Shown here: positions 17,306 through 27,185 of the stretch, one piece after another
How positions within the stretch are numbered: position 1 is the stretch's first letter
Layout: every line of letters starts with the position of its first letter
Assembly (NCBI RefSeq): GCF_004153445.1
Contig: NZ_SDQC01000001.1
Location: 1,177,399-1,241,398, forward strand
Length of the DNA: 64,000 bases
Direction: 5' to 3'
DNA from: Allopusillimonas soli
GTDB lineage: Bacteria > Pseudomonadota > Gammaproteobacteria > Burkholderiales > Burkholderiaceae_B
Program-made: the position numbers and the translations under genes
Notes under the pieces: generated by a model
Told to the model about the DNA's origin: nothing
Database searches by the model: none
The model's input: only the letters and a program-made list of their open reading frames with translations

Positions 17306-18307
17306 ATGACAAAACAGCCTTTGCAAAAGCTCTTTGACGCGATGTATCACGGCAAGTTTAGCTTTCATGACTTTTTGCATAGCCCGGTTGAGCAAAATTA
17401 CGAAATAGTAGGGGGCAGCACCTCTGGAAGCAGAACTCTTTTCAAGCCTAAAGAAAATCTCAAGACGTATCATCGGTTCCTGAATTTATTTCTATTCGAG
17501 CTTCTGCCCATCAACGAACGGGTCGTCTTCTCCTACCGAAAAGGTTTTAGTGCCGTCAATGCGGTCCAAAAGCATACTCAAAGCAAATATTTCTTTCAAA
17601 CGGACATTAAGGCTTTTTTCGGTTCCATTGATAGATTACTGACGCAGAAAACGATTCTCGCTGGCCACGAATACTGCCCCATTGAGGATCTTCACGAACA
17701 CATTGATCGAATAGTTGATCTCGTCTGCGTTGGCGACTCAATCCCTGTTGGACTTCCTGCATCAGCACCATTAAGCAACGCCGTCCTAGTTAATTTTGAT
17801 AACGAAATTGAGCGAATCTGCAAACAACAGGGGCTTATTTACTCAAGATATGCGGATGACATCATCATTTCCGGACAAAAGCATGAGAGTTTACTTGGCC
17901 TAAAAATGCTAGTGCAGGAAAAATTACATCAGTTTTCCTCTGAAAAATTCTTTATTCACCATGGAAAAACACGATTCTTCCAAGTTGGAGGCAAGGTAAA
18001 GATTCTTGGAATAATGATTCTTCCTACCGGAATAATTAGTGTTGACACGAAGAAAAAAAATGACTTGGAAGTCTTAATTCACTTCTATTTAAATGATCGT
18101 GGGCGGTTTAAAGACATGGTCAATAAGACCAAGAAACGCTCAGGGGCTGATGAAGAACTGTCCGAAGATGACTATATCGCGTACTTGAGTGGGAATATCA
18201 ATTATGTGGATTCTATTGATCCGGCTTATACAGACAAACTGCGCAGAAAGTTTGGGTCGACGACTATCGATATACTCAAATATAGCGGATTCGCAAAAGA
18301 AAAATGA
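17306..18307 (+). CDS. Retron-like reverse transcriptase
   Basis: A 333-residue stand-alone RT. Visible motifs are TDIKAFFGSID with Asp100 (motif A), SIPVGLPASAPLSN (147-158) and the catalytic YADD (182-185) in motif C. The retron-specific features are only approximate. The NAxxH box appears as NAVQKH (85-90), one residue long, and the usual VTG near the thumb is replaced by KVKILG (230-235). It has no maturase or endonuclease domain, which argues against a group II intron. It overlaps the ATPase gene by four bases (ATGA). The two genes are clearly more AT-rich than their neighbours, suggesting acquisition. Likely a defence RT. Confidence 0.85.
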   Translation: MTKQPLQKLFDAMYHGKFSFHDFLHSPVEQNYEIVGGSTSGSRTLFKPKENLKTYHRFLNLFLFELLPINERVVFSYRKGFSAVNAVQKHTQSKYFFQTDIKAFFGSIDRLLTQKTILAGHEYCPIEDLHEHIDRIVDLVCVGDSIPVGLPASAPLSNAVLVNFDNEIERICKQQGLIYSRYADDIIISGQKHESLLGLKMLVQEKLHQFSSEKFFIHHGKTRFFQVGGKVKILGIMILPTGIISVDTKKKNDLEVLIHFYLNDRGRFKDMVNKTKKRSGADEELSEDDYIAYLSGNINYVDSIDPAYTDKLRRKFGSTTIDILKYSGFAKEK

Positions 18308-19863
18308 AATTAGATATCTCGATTCTAAATGTCCAGCATATCAAGAAGATAGAATTTTCTCTCGATTTGGCCGACCAATCCTTGGTTTGCATCACCGGAA
18401 AAAATGGCTCCGGTAAGACGATGCTCATCAAGGCAATTGCCAGCCTGATCAATGCAGAGATATTATCGAAAACAAGTGCACCCAAGATAGTTTCAGATAA
18501 CAGCGAAATTCGCTATGAAATTGGTGGACAAAGCATTGTTTTCAAATACAACAAAAAACTCAAAATGCTCGACTCGCGAGATACGCTGCCGAAGGCTCTG
18601 AAAGATAAGCTATCAGTAGAGCTTCCGATCCCCTATGGAGAACGCTTCAACTTTTTTCAGAAAATCAGTGGCATCGATAATGACATTCGGCGCCAGGTCG
18701 TACTTCAACGCTATTCCAGACCCACTGAGCTCATTGACTTCCTAAAAGCCATCTATGCCACAAATAAGTTTGACAGTCTCGTAGAGATACAAGTAAAGAA
18801 CGTTCCGTATTATGTCATTCCCTATGAGGATAACTACTACCTGCGCGAAGACTACTTTAGTTCTGGCGAATACTTCCTTATTAGCCTATACCGGCGCATT
18901 CGCTCAAAGTACTTGGCTGTTTTTATTGATGAAATCGACATTTCATTGGATGCTGCGGCACAAGTTCGCTTAGTTGAGTGGCTGAAGAAGTTCAAAGAAA
19001 TCTACAAGACGAAGTTTATCTTCACTACCCACTCCTTGGCCATGATGCGAACAGTTTCTGACGATCTGTTCTGCATGGAGGAGCAAGCTGACGGATCGAT
19101 CGCTATTGAAAAAAGGTCCTATGGGTTTATCAAAAGTACACTGTTTGGATTTAATGGATGGGAAAAATACATCCTTACAGAAGACGAGGTGCTCAAAGAC
19201 TTTCTTGGATATCTGATTGATCAACACTGCACGAGGCCGTTTTATCAATTCAAAATCATTTACGTCGGCGGAGGCACAAATACAGCCGATCTAATGCAGC
19301 GAAATAAGATTGAGAAATTTTTCTCAGACGAACACAAAAATGTCATAGTTGTATTGGATGGCGACCAAAAAGGGAAAGCGCATGCAAAGAAGGAAAACAT
19401 CCACTGCATTCCCATGGAGAGCGTTGAAAAGGAGCTGCTTGCCAGATGCCTCTTAGGTGAATTCTGGGACACAGCCAGATTCCAAACACTCATTAAAGAC
19501 CACGAACGGTTAGCCGACTTCATGCGAAAGAAAAACAATGGAACAAAGAACCTCCTTCAAGTGTGGTTCTATAGGCTCCTTTTGCTATTCAGAAAAAATA
19601 CCGAGCTGCGCAGAAAACTGAGTGCTGCCCGAGGAGAACCCATTAAAGAGAGGGATTTCTCGAACGCAGGGAAAAGACTATTCAAGCATCTAATTCAGCA
19701 CGAATATACTCAGCAACAAATCTTTGAATTCTTGATTGAGAAAAATCCAACGGGAATTTCAGCATTGCGACGTACGGTCGAAGAGTTCCTGTCTGCTCGC
19801 GCCAATACTAAAGAAGAAACTCAAACTATCGAATCAATCGTCTCCCCTCAGCAAGTCACTTAG
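18304..19863 (+). CDS. OLD-like ATPase with TOPRIM domain, retron-type effector
   Basis: A 519-residue protein. The N-terminal AAA/ABC ATPase has Walker A GKNGSGKT (32-39), a signature-like SSGEY (186-190), Walker B LAVFIDEIDISLD (204-216) and FTTHS (240-244). Behind it comes a TOPRIM-like region with the acidic LTEDEVLKDF (291-300) and VVLDGDQKG (349-357), giving the Glu and Asp-x-Asp pattern of OLD-family nucleases. An RT paired with an OLD nuclease is the arrangement of some retron defence systems such as Eco8. Start is coupled to the RT stop. Activity is inferred. Confidence 0.8.
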   Translation: MKLDISILNVQHIKKIEFSLDLADQSLVCITGKNGSGKTMLIKAIASLINAEILSKTSAPKIVSDNSEIRYEIGGQSIVFKYNKKLKMLDSRDTLPKALKDKLSVELPIPYGERFNFFQKISGIDNDIRRQVVLQRYSRPTELIDFLKAIYATNKFDSLVEIQVKNVPYYVIPYEDNYYLREDYFSSGEYFLISLYRRIRSKYLAVFIDEIDISLDAAAQVRLVEWLKKFKEIYKTKFIFTTHSLAMMRTVSDDLFCMEEQADGSIAIEKRSYGFIKSTLFGFNGWEKYILTEDEVLKDFLGYLIDQHCTRPFYQFKIIYVGGGTNTADLMQRNKIEKFFSDEHKNVIVVLDGDQKGKAHAKKENIHCIPMESVEKELLARCLLGEFWDTARFQTLIKDHERLADFMRKKNNGTKNLLQVWFYRLLLLFRKNTELRRKLSAARGEPIKERDFSNAGKRLFKHLIQHEYTQQQIFEFLIEKNPTGISALRRTVEEFLSARANTKEETQTIESIVSPQQVT

Positions 19864-20803
19864 ACCGGCTAGAAAGAGCCCTCCCCAAAAGTTTTGTCAA
19901 TCGACACCAATGTTTCTTTTTACAAAAAGAGTTCGTTGTCTGATGCTTGGTCCGCTGGTCATTTATACGTTGAACGTCCGCTTTCCCCCGCGCTGATTGA
20001 CTGCTTTGGGTCGTTTCCTGCCTTACAGATCTGACAATACCCGTCTGCTCAAATATGAATCAGCACCTCTGACATTTCCCCGTATGCTTGATGCCACAAC
20101 ACTGTAAAGCCCCTGCCGCCCATAGGTAATCATCACGCAGCGCCCATGCTGTCGCCCTGCATTCAAAGTGTAGATGGAAAGCAGTCAGCGTGTAGTCGGT
20201 ACGTTGCCGGCGGCAGGTGTCCGCGCCGTCTACCAGAAACGAGGCTACAACTGTAGCCGGATATCCGTTCGATAAATCAAGCTCTTACACTGTTTTTTCG
20301 CCCTTTATGTCCTACAGCGCGGCTGACCACGGTTTGCTCCCAACCCCTTGAAAAACAATCGTTTTTCCTACCCTGCCAAGGGTGCGTCTTGTGTGGGACT
20401 TTTAAGGCCACAAATGAGCGAAAGCGAATTTGGGGTTTTGAAAGTCCCAGCCAGATCGAAGAGCTGGCAACGTCCCGTACCAGGGACCCATCGAAGATGG
20501 GGAGTGCAGTCATGCTGCAACGGAACTTTGGGATTGATACGACCGATACGCGTTACACGAAATGCAGATTCGGAAAGCAGATCGATCATGCAGCCCAGTA
20601 CATACGCCGAGGCTGTCGGCTTCTACAACGGCATGCATGGGTAAGTCAGAACGGTGCCGTGATGAGGCACCGTTCTGACTTACCCCACTAGGGGCAGAGC
20701 TGTAGCGAGGAAAGAACCTCGGAGCCCCACGCGCCGACTAGACACGCATCTTGCTTGCGCAGTCCCGACTGGCCGGAAATACCCCGGCCAGCCCGGTAAG
20801 GAT
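19864..20803. other. Gene-poor stretch between defence operon and parB
   Basis: About 940 bp with only short, unconvincing ORFs on both strands (for example 20277-20513 minus and 20389-20691 plus). The latter reads through a 20-bp hairpin arm and has no recognisable domain. Base composition changes midway from AT-rich to the backbone GC level. It looks like old junction DNA. The only notable structures are the hairpin at 20639-20685 and CTGGCCGG/CCGGCCAG arms at 20769-20791. Confidence 0.6.
20639..20685. repeat. 20-bp perfect hairpin
   Basis: Arms 20639-20658 and 20666-20685 are perfectly complementary over 20 bp (GGGTAAGTCAGAACGGTGCC type) with a 7-base loop. There is no T-run on either side, so it is not an ordinary terminator. 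No transposon terminal repeat that I know fits. Confidence 0.85.
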
Positions 20804-22011
20804 TTATTCGACCCGAATCCGCAGTATGTCGGGCAACCATCCGCGACCAGCCAATGCCTGCTGCGCCGCCTGCACGGCCTCACCTTTCTTCATCTTGGCG
20901 AGCGGCGCGGCGGCTGCTTCGTCCGCACCCTCGTGCACAACCTCAATGATGCGATCCTTTGATACGTGCGCTAGGTAGCTCTCTGCACTAGGCTCCCACC
21001 AGCGGGTCGGGTCAATACCATCAATGGCCGCAAGCGCATCGAGTGGCGTTGCTGACGTGCTCTCCTGGTGCTGCACGCCTTGAACACTAACAGCCACCAG
21101 ATAGGCCAGAAAATCCAGCAATGTAGCGGTTTCCTGGCCAAGCGCCCATAATTGCGCAATTGCTCATGGTCAGCTTCAAGGGTCGCCTCCACCCAACCCC
21201 AACCTTCAGCTCGAATGGCTTCGGCCTCGGCGTCCAGCTTGGCCAGCGCCAATTGTTCGAGTAGCGTCCGATCCTGTATATAGATACTGCGGCCATCCTC
21301 TTCATCGGCAAAAAGATCCCGGAAGCTGCGACCACCGGCGGCATGGTAGGCATCCAGCCCAACGTAACGGGTAATACCACTATTGGCGGTCAACTCGTCT
21401 ACGGTCATGCGATTGCGTATAGCGTGTGGATGGGCGCGTTCCCAGTCAGACAGCCCCGCCCATACATCGCGCTGGCGCTCCCTGTCTTCCGACACCGCGA
21501 AGGCCATCAGCGCATCCAGCGCCATTTCTCCGGCGCGATACGCGGTGATAAGCTCCGAGGCAACGCTGGCCAGCCGCATCCGGCGCTTGACAACATGCGG
21601 GCTGACGCCGAATCTCGCGGCCACATCCTCGATAGTCTGACCTTGTTCGATCAGCGCGGCGAACGCCTCGAACTCATCGGCCGGGTGCATCGCTTCACGC
21701 TGAACGTTTTCGGTGATGGATGCTTCCAAAGCAGTATCGCCCGCGACTAACAGGGCGGGAACCTGCTGATCTTCGGGCCATCGGCCATCAGCCATCAGCA
21801 GCTGAATGGCTTGCAGGCGACGGCCCCCGGCGACGACTTCATACGCCCCGCGTTTCTTGGCCTTGGTGACGACAATGTTTTGCAATAGCCCTTGCGCGGC
21901 AATGGAATCGGCCAACTCTGGCAATGGTTTCTGCCCGGGTGTTTTGCGCGCCTGATAGCGTAAGGAAACGGTGAGCTTGGTTGGGTTCAAATCGATTATG
22001 GTATTCGTCAT
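20804..22011 (-). pseudogene. parB: ParB-family partition protein, frameshifted
   Basis: The first about 295 codons encode a ParB/Spo0J-type protein (LRYQARKTPGQKPLPELADS, YEVVAGGRRLQAIQLL, ITENVQREAMHPADE, HTH VAARFGVSPHVVKRR). Near 21121-21130 the frame breaks: the continuation LDFLAYLVAVSVQG through ILRIRVE lies in the next frame. The span of 1208 bases is one short of a multiple of three, so one inserted base would give an intact protein of about 402 residues. This is either a real 1-bp deletion or a sequencing error. In the broken form the product has an aberrant C-terminus ending at 20971. No ParA gene is adjacent. Confidence 0.8.
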
Positions 22012-22042
22012 GATAATTGCTCCTTTCTATCGGATAATGGGA

Positions 22043-22204
22043 TTAATGCAGCAGTGTCGAGGCGGACGCTTGGATGAAAGCCCCATCCAGTAAGTGGGCG
22101 AGAATGCCCAGTTCGCGCACCGTCATTGGGGGCAAGCGCCAGGACTTACCCTGTTCGTGGCATCGGCACACCTCGTGGGCAAGTTTGGTAAGATCAAGAT
22201 TCAT
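22043..22204 (-). CDS. Small conserved-looking protein, unknown
   Basis: A 53-codon ORF between parB and the DUF3560 gene. It starts at an ATG (22204) preceded by AAGGAG at ideal spacing and ends 31 bp before the parB start. The product begins MNLDLTKLAHEVCRCHEQG and is soluble, with two cysteines and no known motif. The strong ribosome-binding site and operon position support it. Confidence 0.6.
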   Translation of the reverse strand: MNLDLTKLAHEVCRCHEQGKSWRLPPMTVRELGILAHLLDGAFIQASASTLLH

Positions 22205-22278
22205 CGCTATCGCTCCTTTTCATGTGGTCAGTAGTGGTGTTAGCCCCAAAGCGGTTGCAGCCGTTTTGGGGCATTTAT

Positions 22279-23079
22279 TTATTGGTCGGCCTGCTCGTCC
22301 AGAATCCGCATGGCCGCTTTAGCCTGCCAAACGGCGGCGTTATTCAATTGGCGAACCCAAGCGCCACGGGTCGGACTCCATCGGAATCCATGGCGCTTAA
22401 GCATGTCGCGAGTGGCTTTCGCGGGTTTCACCTCGAAAATGAACATGGCGCGGTTTTCTTCTACGTCTTCGGCATACTCATACCCCGCACCTTGCACGCT
22501 GACCGTCTCGCGTTCCTGATTGGCTTGTAGTTGTTTGATCCGCTGCTGGATACGGCGAATGTTCGCGTTGTTGTTAGTCAAGGCATAAGACGGGAAGCCG
22601 ACACGCCCGGCAAAGTCCGGCGTAAGCAGTTTCTGGGCGCTATCTTTCGAATATCCAAGCACAAGCAAAGCGTTATGCTGGCCCTCTGGGTTGTCCTTGT
22701 ATTTACGGATCACCTGATTACTTTTCTTCATCCGCTCCTGGTTCGCTGTCAGTTGTTCCACTTGGTGCATGAGCTTCTTTATGGCGTCCGGGTCATCGCT
22801 CGATATGCCGCCATAGCCTACGGCTGCTGCCTCCTGTGCATAGTGGTCAGCCCTTTTTTCCAAATCAAAGGCTTTGCCATATGTGTTATGAATCCGCTGC
22901 CTGTAGTTACGATCTCGCCCTTCGCTGTAGTGACCAACCAGAATCGGCTGACCGAACGGAATCGCTTCACCCATCTGTCGCGCCCTGTCGTATGTTGTTT
23001 TGGCCTGCGCCTTGGTCTGCATCGCCTGGGCTTGCAGTCTGGCTTTACGTTCTGCCTGCTTTGCTTCGTAGTGGTTCAT
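22279..23079 (-). CDS. DUF3560 domain protein
   Basis: A 266-residue soluble protein common on plasmids and integrative elements. The DUF3560 part (about residues 1-125) contains ARQMGEAIPFGQPILVGHYSEGRDRNYRQR. The C-terminal part (about 190-260) holds an FEVKPAKATRDMLKRHGFRWSPTRGAW motif shared with several plasmid-borne families. Biochemical role unknown. The ATG at 23079 follows GAAGGA. Its upstream leader is homologous to that of the RadC-like gene. Confidence 0.8.
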   Translation of the reverse strand: MNHYEAKQAERKARLQAQAMQTKAQAKTTYDRARQMGEAIPFGQPILVGHYSEGRDRNYRQRIHNTYGKAFDLEKRADHYAQEAAAVGYGGISSDDPDAIKKLMHQVEQLTANQERMKKSNQVIRKYKDNPEGQHNALLVLGYSKDSAQKLLTPDFAGRVGFPSYALTNNNANIRRIQQRIKQLQANQERETVSVQGAGYEYAEDVEENRAMFIFEVKPAKATRDMLKRHGFRWSPTRGAWVRQLNNAAVWQAKAAMRILDEQADQ

Positions 23080-23126
23080 GTCGCTTTCCTTCAAAAAATG
23101 CGCGGTGGCGCGGTAGTGATTTCATT

Positions 23127-23449
23127 GCTGACCGGGCCTGAAGATTCTTGAGCCCGTTTGTAGGTTTTTGCTGCCGGGTTGTGTGCTGGCCCCATCGCGT
23201 TTTGCCGCCAGTCCTGTGAGTTCCATCGCCCTTGCCGTGCTGAATCACACAATGACTAGTGGAAAGGGGGAAGATTTGTAAAAGTTGCGTAGCGGGTTTT
23301 ATGAACACCCCCTTGAAGCGCCGGAACGTAGTGATACAGTCGGCGTTTTAGGGCGATGGAACCCTCAGGACCAGGCTTGCGGTGTCACAATGCACAACCC
23401 GGCAGCAGCCCGCGCGGCGAGCGCCACCATCACCGAGGCGGTGATCTAA
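23127..23449 (-). repeat. Leader repeat copy A (upstream of DUF3560 gene)
   Basis: About 323 bp that aligns along its length, with divergence, to 24213-24551. Shared blocks include GCTGACCGGG, GCCGTGCTGAA, CAGTCGGCGTTTT, GCGCGGCGAGCGCCA and GATCTAA, in the same order. It is read as a leader in the minus direction. It has no convincing gene, though both copies can start a short ORF with M(V/M)ALAAR. The adjoining 23450-23644 also holds no gene. Confidence 0.65.
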
Positions 23450-23644
23450 ATAGAAAGCAGTTACGCAGCTGTATCCAGCTTGCGCCAGCAAGCCGCTACG
23501 CCCATCCCGGTACACCGGGATGGGCTGCTTTTGTTGAGAAGGAAGAAAGAGGAAAACTCCTTGGGCGACAGCACAAGTCCAATCTGCGCCGCAGCACGCG
23601 GCGTCTACCTGTACAGGCGGGCTCACACCCGCCCTGCTCCAGGT

Positions 23645-24178
23645 TTACACCTGACCTCGTTCCGCTAACGAAGTCGTGTTCTGCCCGGTCACGATGATGT
23701 GATCCAGCAAACGAACATCAACCAGCGCCAAAGCATGTTTTAAATGCCGCGTCAATGCCAGATCGGCCTCGCTGGGCTCAGGTATACCGCTGGGATGGTT
23801 ATGCGACATGATGATTGCTGCCGCATCCAAGCGTAGCGCCGTTTTAACGATTTCGCGGGGATATACGCTGGCCTGCGTCAGCGTGCCGTGGCTCATTTCC
23901 ATGTAACGGATCACCTTAAACTGGCTATTCAAATACAGCACAGCGGCAACCTCATGCCCCATGCCCGACAGTTTGGCCTGAAAATACCGTTTGACGGCGT
24001 TCGGGTTCCCCATGTCAGCCCGATCACCGATCAAGCTTTCGGCGGCGATCCGCGCAGCAGCCAATACGTGCGAATCAGTCGCGGCATGATACCGACCCGA
24101 TGGGCTGCGCACATACAGCGTCTGCCCTGCATTCATATTGTCATAGCCCAAAGCTGCATTGTGGTTAACGTGTTCCAT
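23645..24178 (-). CDS. radC: RadC-like JAB/MPN domain protein
   Basis: A 177-residue mobile-element RadC paralogue. It lacks the N-terminal HhH region of chromosomal RadC and consists mainly of the JAB/MPN domain. The JAMM metal site is complete: a Glu in the GHEVAAVLYL strand and SHNHPSGIPEPSEAD near residues 124-138. Such short RadC proteins occur on plasmids and integrative elements; the role is not established. It lies in the parB-DUF3560 block on the minus strand. Confidence 0.88.
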   Translation of the reverse strand: MEHVNHNAALGYDNMNAGQTLYVRSPSGRYHAATDSHVLAAARIAAESLIGDRADMGNPNAVKRYFQAKLSGMGHEVAAVLYLNSQFKVIRYMEMSHGTLTQASVYPREIVKTALRLDAAAIIMSHNHPSGIPEPSEADLALTRHLKHALALVDVRLLDHIIVTGQNTTSLAERGQV

Positions 24179-24212
24179 AGTCCTATCCCTTCAAAAGCCG
24201 GTTGGTTTTCCT

Positions 24213-24551
24213 GCTGACCGGGGCCGAAGATTCCGAGCCTGGTCGTAGGTTTTCGGCGTTCGCAGTAATACGGTTCCTGCGGTGTTGCCGCCGTTGCCGT
24301 GAGTTCGTCGCCTTGCCGTGCTGAACTGCTGGCCGGGGCTGATGAACAGGACCGTGGAATATATGGAGGGGGCCCGCCTAGCGGGGAGGACGCCGTTTAT
24401 GCCGCGAAAGCCAGGGCAGCGGACACGGATGGCGGTACAGTCGGCGTTTTGGGCGGCGCACTTAGGGCAACGGGAACTGACGGCCCGATATGCACTGATT
24501 GCGGATGCTGGCCGCGCGGCGAGCGCCATCATCGGCCCATGGTCGATCTAA
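24213..24551 (-). repeat. Leader repeat copy B (upstream of radC-like gene)
   Basis: About 339 bp, diverged duplicate of 23127-23449, placed 34 bp before the RadC-like start just as copy A is placed before DUF3560. It suggests a shared transcriptional or RNA control element. Confidence 0.65.
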
Positions 24552-24629
24552 TTTGACGTGCTTTTGGCTAGGTCCGCTAGCACGAACACAAACCTCCACT
24601 CCAGTGCATAAACATTACGGGTCCGGATA

Positions 24630-24647
24630 CATGACAAAAATGTAATG
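24630..24647. promoter_or_regulatory. CopR-box-like dyad upstream of P-type ATPase
   Basis: CATGACAAAAATGTAATG: 18 bp with the CATTACA/TGTAATG half-site pattern of copper two-component operators, 149 bp before the copA ATG. One half is perfect, the other has one change. Confidence 0.6.
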
Positions 24648-24795
24648 TGGCGGGCCCTGAATTAACGACTTGAAACGTGTGCATATGTGGCATGATGAGA
24701 TTTGGCCCAAATGTCCCTGGGACGCTAAGAGCATTTAGCCGTGCATGCCGTGTGCAATGACCTTGTGCCCAGACCCTTAAAAGGTTTTTATCGCC

Positions 24796-27129
24796 ATGGC
24801 GCAGAACAGTTCTAGACACACTCATGATCGCAACATGAAGCAGCCCTCAGGCTTCCAACTGACCGATCCCGTGTGCGGTATGCGGGTAACCAAAGACTCC
24901 CCACATCACGTTGAGCGTCAAGGGAAGTCATTCTTTTTTTGCAGCGCAAAGTGCTTGGAAACGTTCAAACGCGATCCTGAGAAGTTCCTTGCGCCAAAGA
25001 ATGTAAACGAACCAGCTTTCGATCAAGCAGCTGCAGGCACCATCTATACCTGTCCAATGCACCCTGAGATTCGACAGGATCATCCAGGAAGCTGCCCGAA
25101 GTGCGGCATGGCGCTTGAGCCGCTGATGCCCAGTCTCGACGATGACAATCCAGAATTGAAGGATTTCACGCGCCGATTCTGGTGGACCTTGCCATTCACC
25201 ATTATTGTCACCGTGTTGGCCATGTTCGGCCACCAATTGGGCTGGTTCAGCATGACCGCCCAAACCTGGATTGAACTGGTGCTATCGATACCAGTGGTGC
25301 TGTGGGCGGGGCAGCCGTTCTTCGTGCGCGGGTGGCAGTCGGTGATCAATCGCAGCCCCAATATGTGGACACTTATTGGTCTGGGTACAGCGGCTGCATT
25401 CATCTATAGCGTTGTCGCGACAGTCACCCCAGGAGTTTTTCCCGAAACGTTCATGTCCATGGGCCGTATCGCCGTTTACTTTGAAGCGGCGGTGGTCATT
25501 ATCTCGTTGACGCTGTTTGGCCAAATGCTCGAACTTCGAGCACGTTCACAGACGTCGGCTGCCATCAAATCACTGCTGGGGCTGGCACCTAAAACAGCCC
25601 GTCGTATCAACGCGGATGGATCAGAGGAAGATGTACCCCTGACGCATGTTCATGAAGGCGATCGCTTGCGTGTGCGCCCTGGGGAAAAGGTTCCCGTAGA
25701 TGGCCTGGTAGAAGACGGCGCCAGTTCACTGGATGAATCCATGCTCACGGGCGAACCGTTGCCAGTAAGTAAGCGCCCTGGCGATAAAGTGATCGGTGCG
25801 ACAATGAACACTTCCGGCTCGCTAGTAATTAGAGCTGAAAAGGTCGGCTCGGCCACGGTACTCTCGCAGATCGTACAGCTCGTCGCGCAAGCGCAGCGTT
25901 CTCGCGCACCCATGCAACGCATGGCGGATCAGGTCGCGGGTTATTTTGTGATGGCGGTTGTCGTCATTGCTATCGTCACCTTATTCGTTTGGGGCATCTT
26001 TGGCCCTCAACCGAGCTGGGTGTACGGCTTGATCAACGCTGTGGCCGTGCTGATCATAGCCTGCCCATGTGCCCTGGGCTTGGCCACGCCCATGTCCATC
26101 ATGGTGGCCACCGGTCGTGGCGCCACCCAGGGGGTGCTTTTTCGCGATGCGGCAGCTATCGAGAACTTTCGCAAAGTCGATACCCTCATTGTTGATAAGA
26201 CCGGCACATTAACCGAAGGCCGGCCCGCGTTCGAGCAGGCCATTCCCGCAGGTGACACGGAGGCCGACGAGGTGCTTCGTTTGGCGGCAAGCCTTGATCA
26301 GGGCAGCGAACACCCCTTGGCCGATGCTATTGTCAAAGCAGCGCGGGAGCGCGGTTTAAACCTAAGCGCTGTAAACGACTTCGAATCAGGTAGCGGTATC
26401 GGGGTACGTGGCCAGGTCGAGGGCAAACACCTTGCTTTGGGCAATACTGCCTTGATGGATCAAGAAAACGTTGATGTCTCGATCATGACCAGTAGCGCTG
26501 AATCGTTGCGCGCCAAGGGTGCGAGTGTCATGTACCTAGCAACAGACGGTCAATTAATGGGCTTGCTGGCTGTCTCTGATCCAATCAAGAAAAGCACACC
26601 GGAAGCCGTAAAGGATCTCAAGGCGGCTGGCATCCGCGTCATCATGGCAACGGGCGACGGCGTTTCAACGGCTAAAGCCGTGGCGGAACAACTAGGCATT
26701 GACGAGGTTCACGGTGAAGTGAAGCCGGCCGACAAGCTGGATTTGGTCAGCAAACTTCAAGCCGAAGGCCGAATTGTCGCGATGGCCGGCGACGGCATTA
26801 ATGACGCCCCTGCCCTGGCCAAGGCGAATGTGGGCATTGCGATGGGCACCGGAACCGACGTGGCGATGAACAGCGCACAGGTCACCCTGGTCAAAGGGGA
26901 CTTGCGCGGGATCTCGATTGCACGCCACCTGTCGGACGCAACAATCACCAATATGAAGCAGAACCTGGGCTTTGCATTCGTTTATAACGCGCTTGGCGTA
27001 CCACTGGCTGCCGGGGTCTTGTACCCATTTGTGGGCCTGCTGCTTTCACCCATGTTCGCTGCACTGGCGATGAGCCTGAGTTCAGCATCGGTCGTGTTCA
27101 ATGCCCTTAGACTGCGCAAGTCGGTATGA
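24796..27129 (+). CDS. copA: Copper-exporting P1B-type ATPase
   Basis: A 777-residue Cu(I) efflux ATPase of the inner membrane. It has an N-terminal YHS-type metal site (TDPVCGMRV and the [11 protein letters not shown] cysteines, about residues 22-65). It also has a heavy-metal-binding segment (YTCPMHPEI and CPKCGM, about 90-113) in place of classical CxxC HMA domains. Eight membrane helices carry the CPC ion site ([11 protein letters not shown]). The phosphorylation loop [11 protein letters not shown] motif (SEHPLADAI), GDGIND hinge and TGEP actuator loop are all intact. An alternative ATG at 24835 exists. A CopR-like box lies upstream. Confidence 0.95.
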   Translation: MAQNSSRHTHDRNMKQPSGFQLTDPVCGMRVTKDSPHHVERQGKSFFFCSAKCLETFKRDPEKFLAPKNVNEPAFDQAAAGTIYTCPMHPEIRQDHPGSCPKCGMALEPLMPSLDDDNPELKDFTRRFWWTLPFTIIVTVLAMFGHQLGWFSMTAQTWIELVLSIPVVLWAGQPFFVRGWQSVINRSPNMWTLIGLGTAAAFIYSVVATVTPGVFPETFMSMGRIAVYFEAAVVIISLTLFGQMLELRARSQTSAAIKSLLGLAPKTARRINADGSEEDVPLTHVHEGDRLRVRPGEKVPVDGLVEDGASSLDESMLTGEPLPVSKRPGDKVIGATMNTSGSLVIRAEKVGSATVLSQIVQLVAQAQRSRAPMQRMADQVAGYFVMAVVVIAIVTLFVWGIFGPQPSWVYGLINAVAVLIIACPCALGLATPMSIMVATGRGATQGVLFRDAAAIENFRKVDTLIVDKTGTLTEGRPAFEQAIPAGDTEADEVLRLAASLDQGSEHPLADAIVKAARERGLNLSAVNDFESGSGIGVRGQVEGKHLALGNTALMDQENVDVSIMTSSAESLRAKGASVMYLATDGQLMGLLAVSDPIKKSTPEAVKDLKAAGIRVIMATGDGVSTAKAVAEQLGIDEVHGEVKPADKLDLVSKLQAEGRIVAMAGDGINDAPALAKANVGIAMGTGTDVAMNSAQVTLVKGDLRGISIARHLSDATITNMKQNLGFAFVYNALGVPLAAGVLYPFVGLLLSPMFAALAMSLSSASVVFNALRLRKSV

Positions 27130-27185
27130 CTAGGGAGGGTAACGTGCCGCCGGTCAGCGAAGCACCAATTGAGCTATTCGCTCGG

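Noticed and set aside
17306..18307. Group II intron reverse transcriptase
   Set aside because: No maturase X domain, no endonuclease domain and no intron RNA domains around the gene.
20389..20691. 100-codon + strand ORF before parB
   Set aside because: Reads through the 20-bp hairpin and has no recognisable domain.
20769..20791. CTGGCCGG/CCGGCCAG dyad as parB terminator
   Set aside because: Stem is perfect but no T-run follows in the minus direction, so it is not annotated as a terminator.
24191..24532. 113-codon minus-strand ORF in the radC leader
   Set aside because: Lies in the duplicated leader; only its first residues resemble the other copy and frames differ afterwards, so it is more likely a leader ORF than a protein gene.
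24577..24825. 82-codon minus-strand ORF at the copA promoter
   Set aside because: Overlaps the cop box and copA start; no domain or ribosome-binding site.
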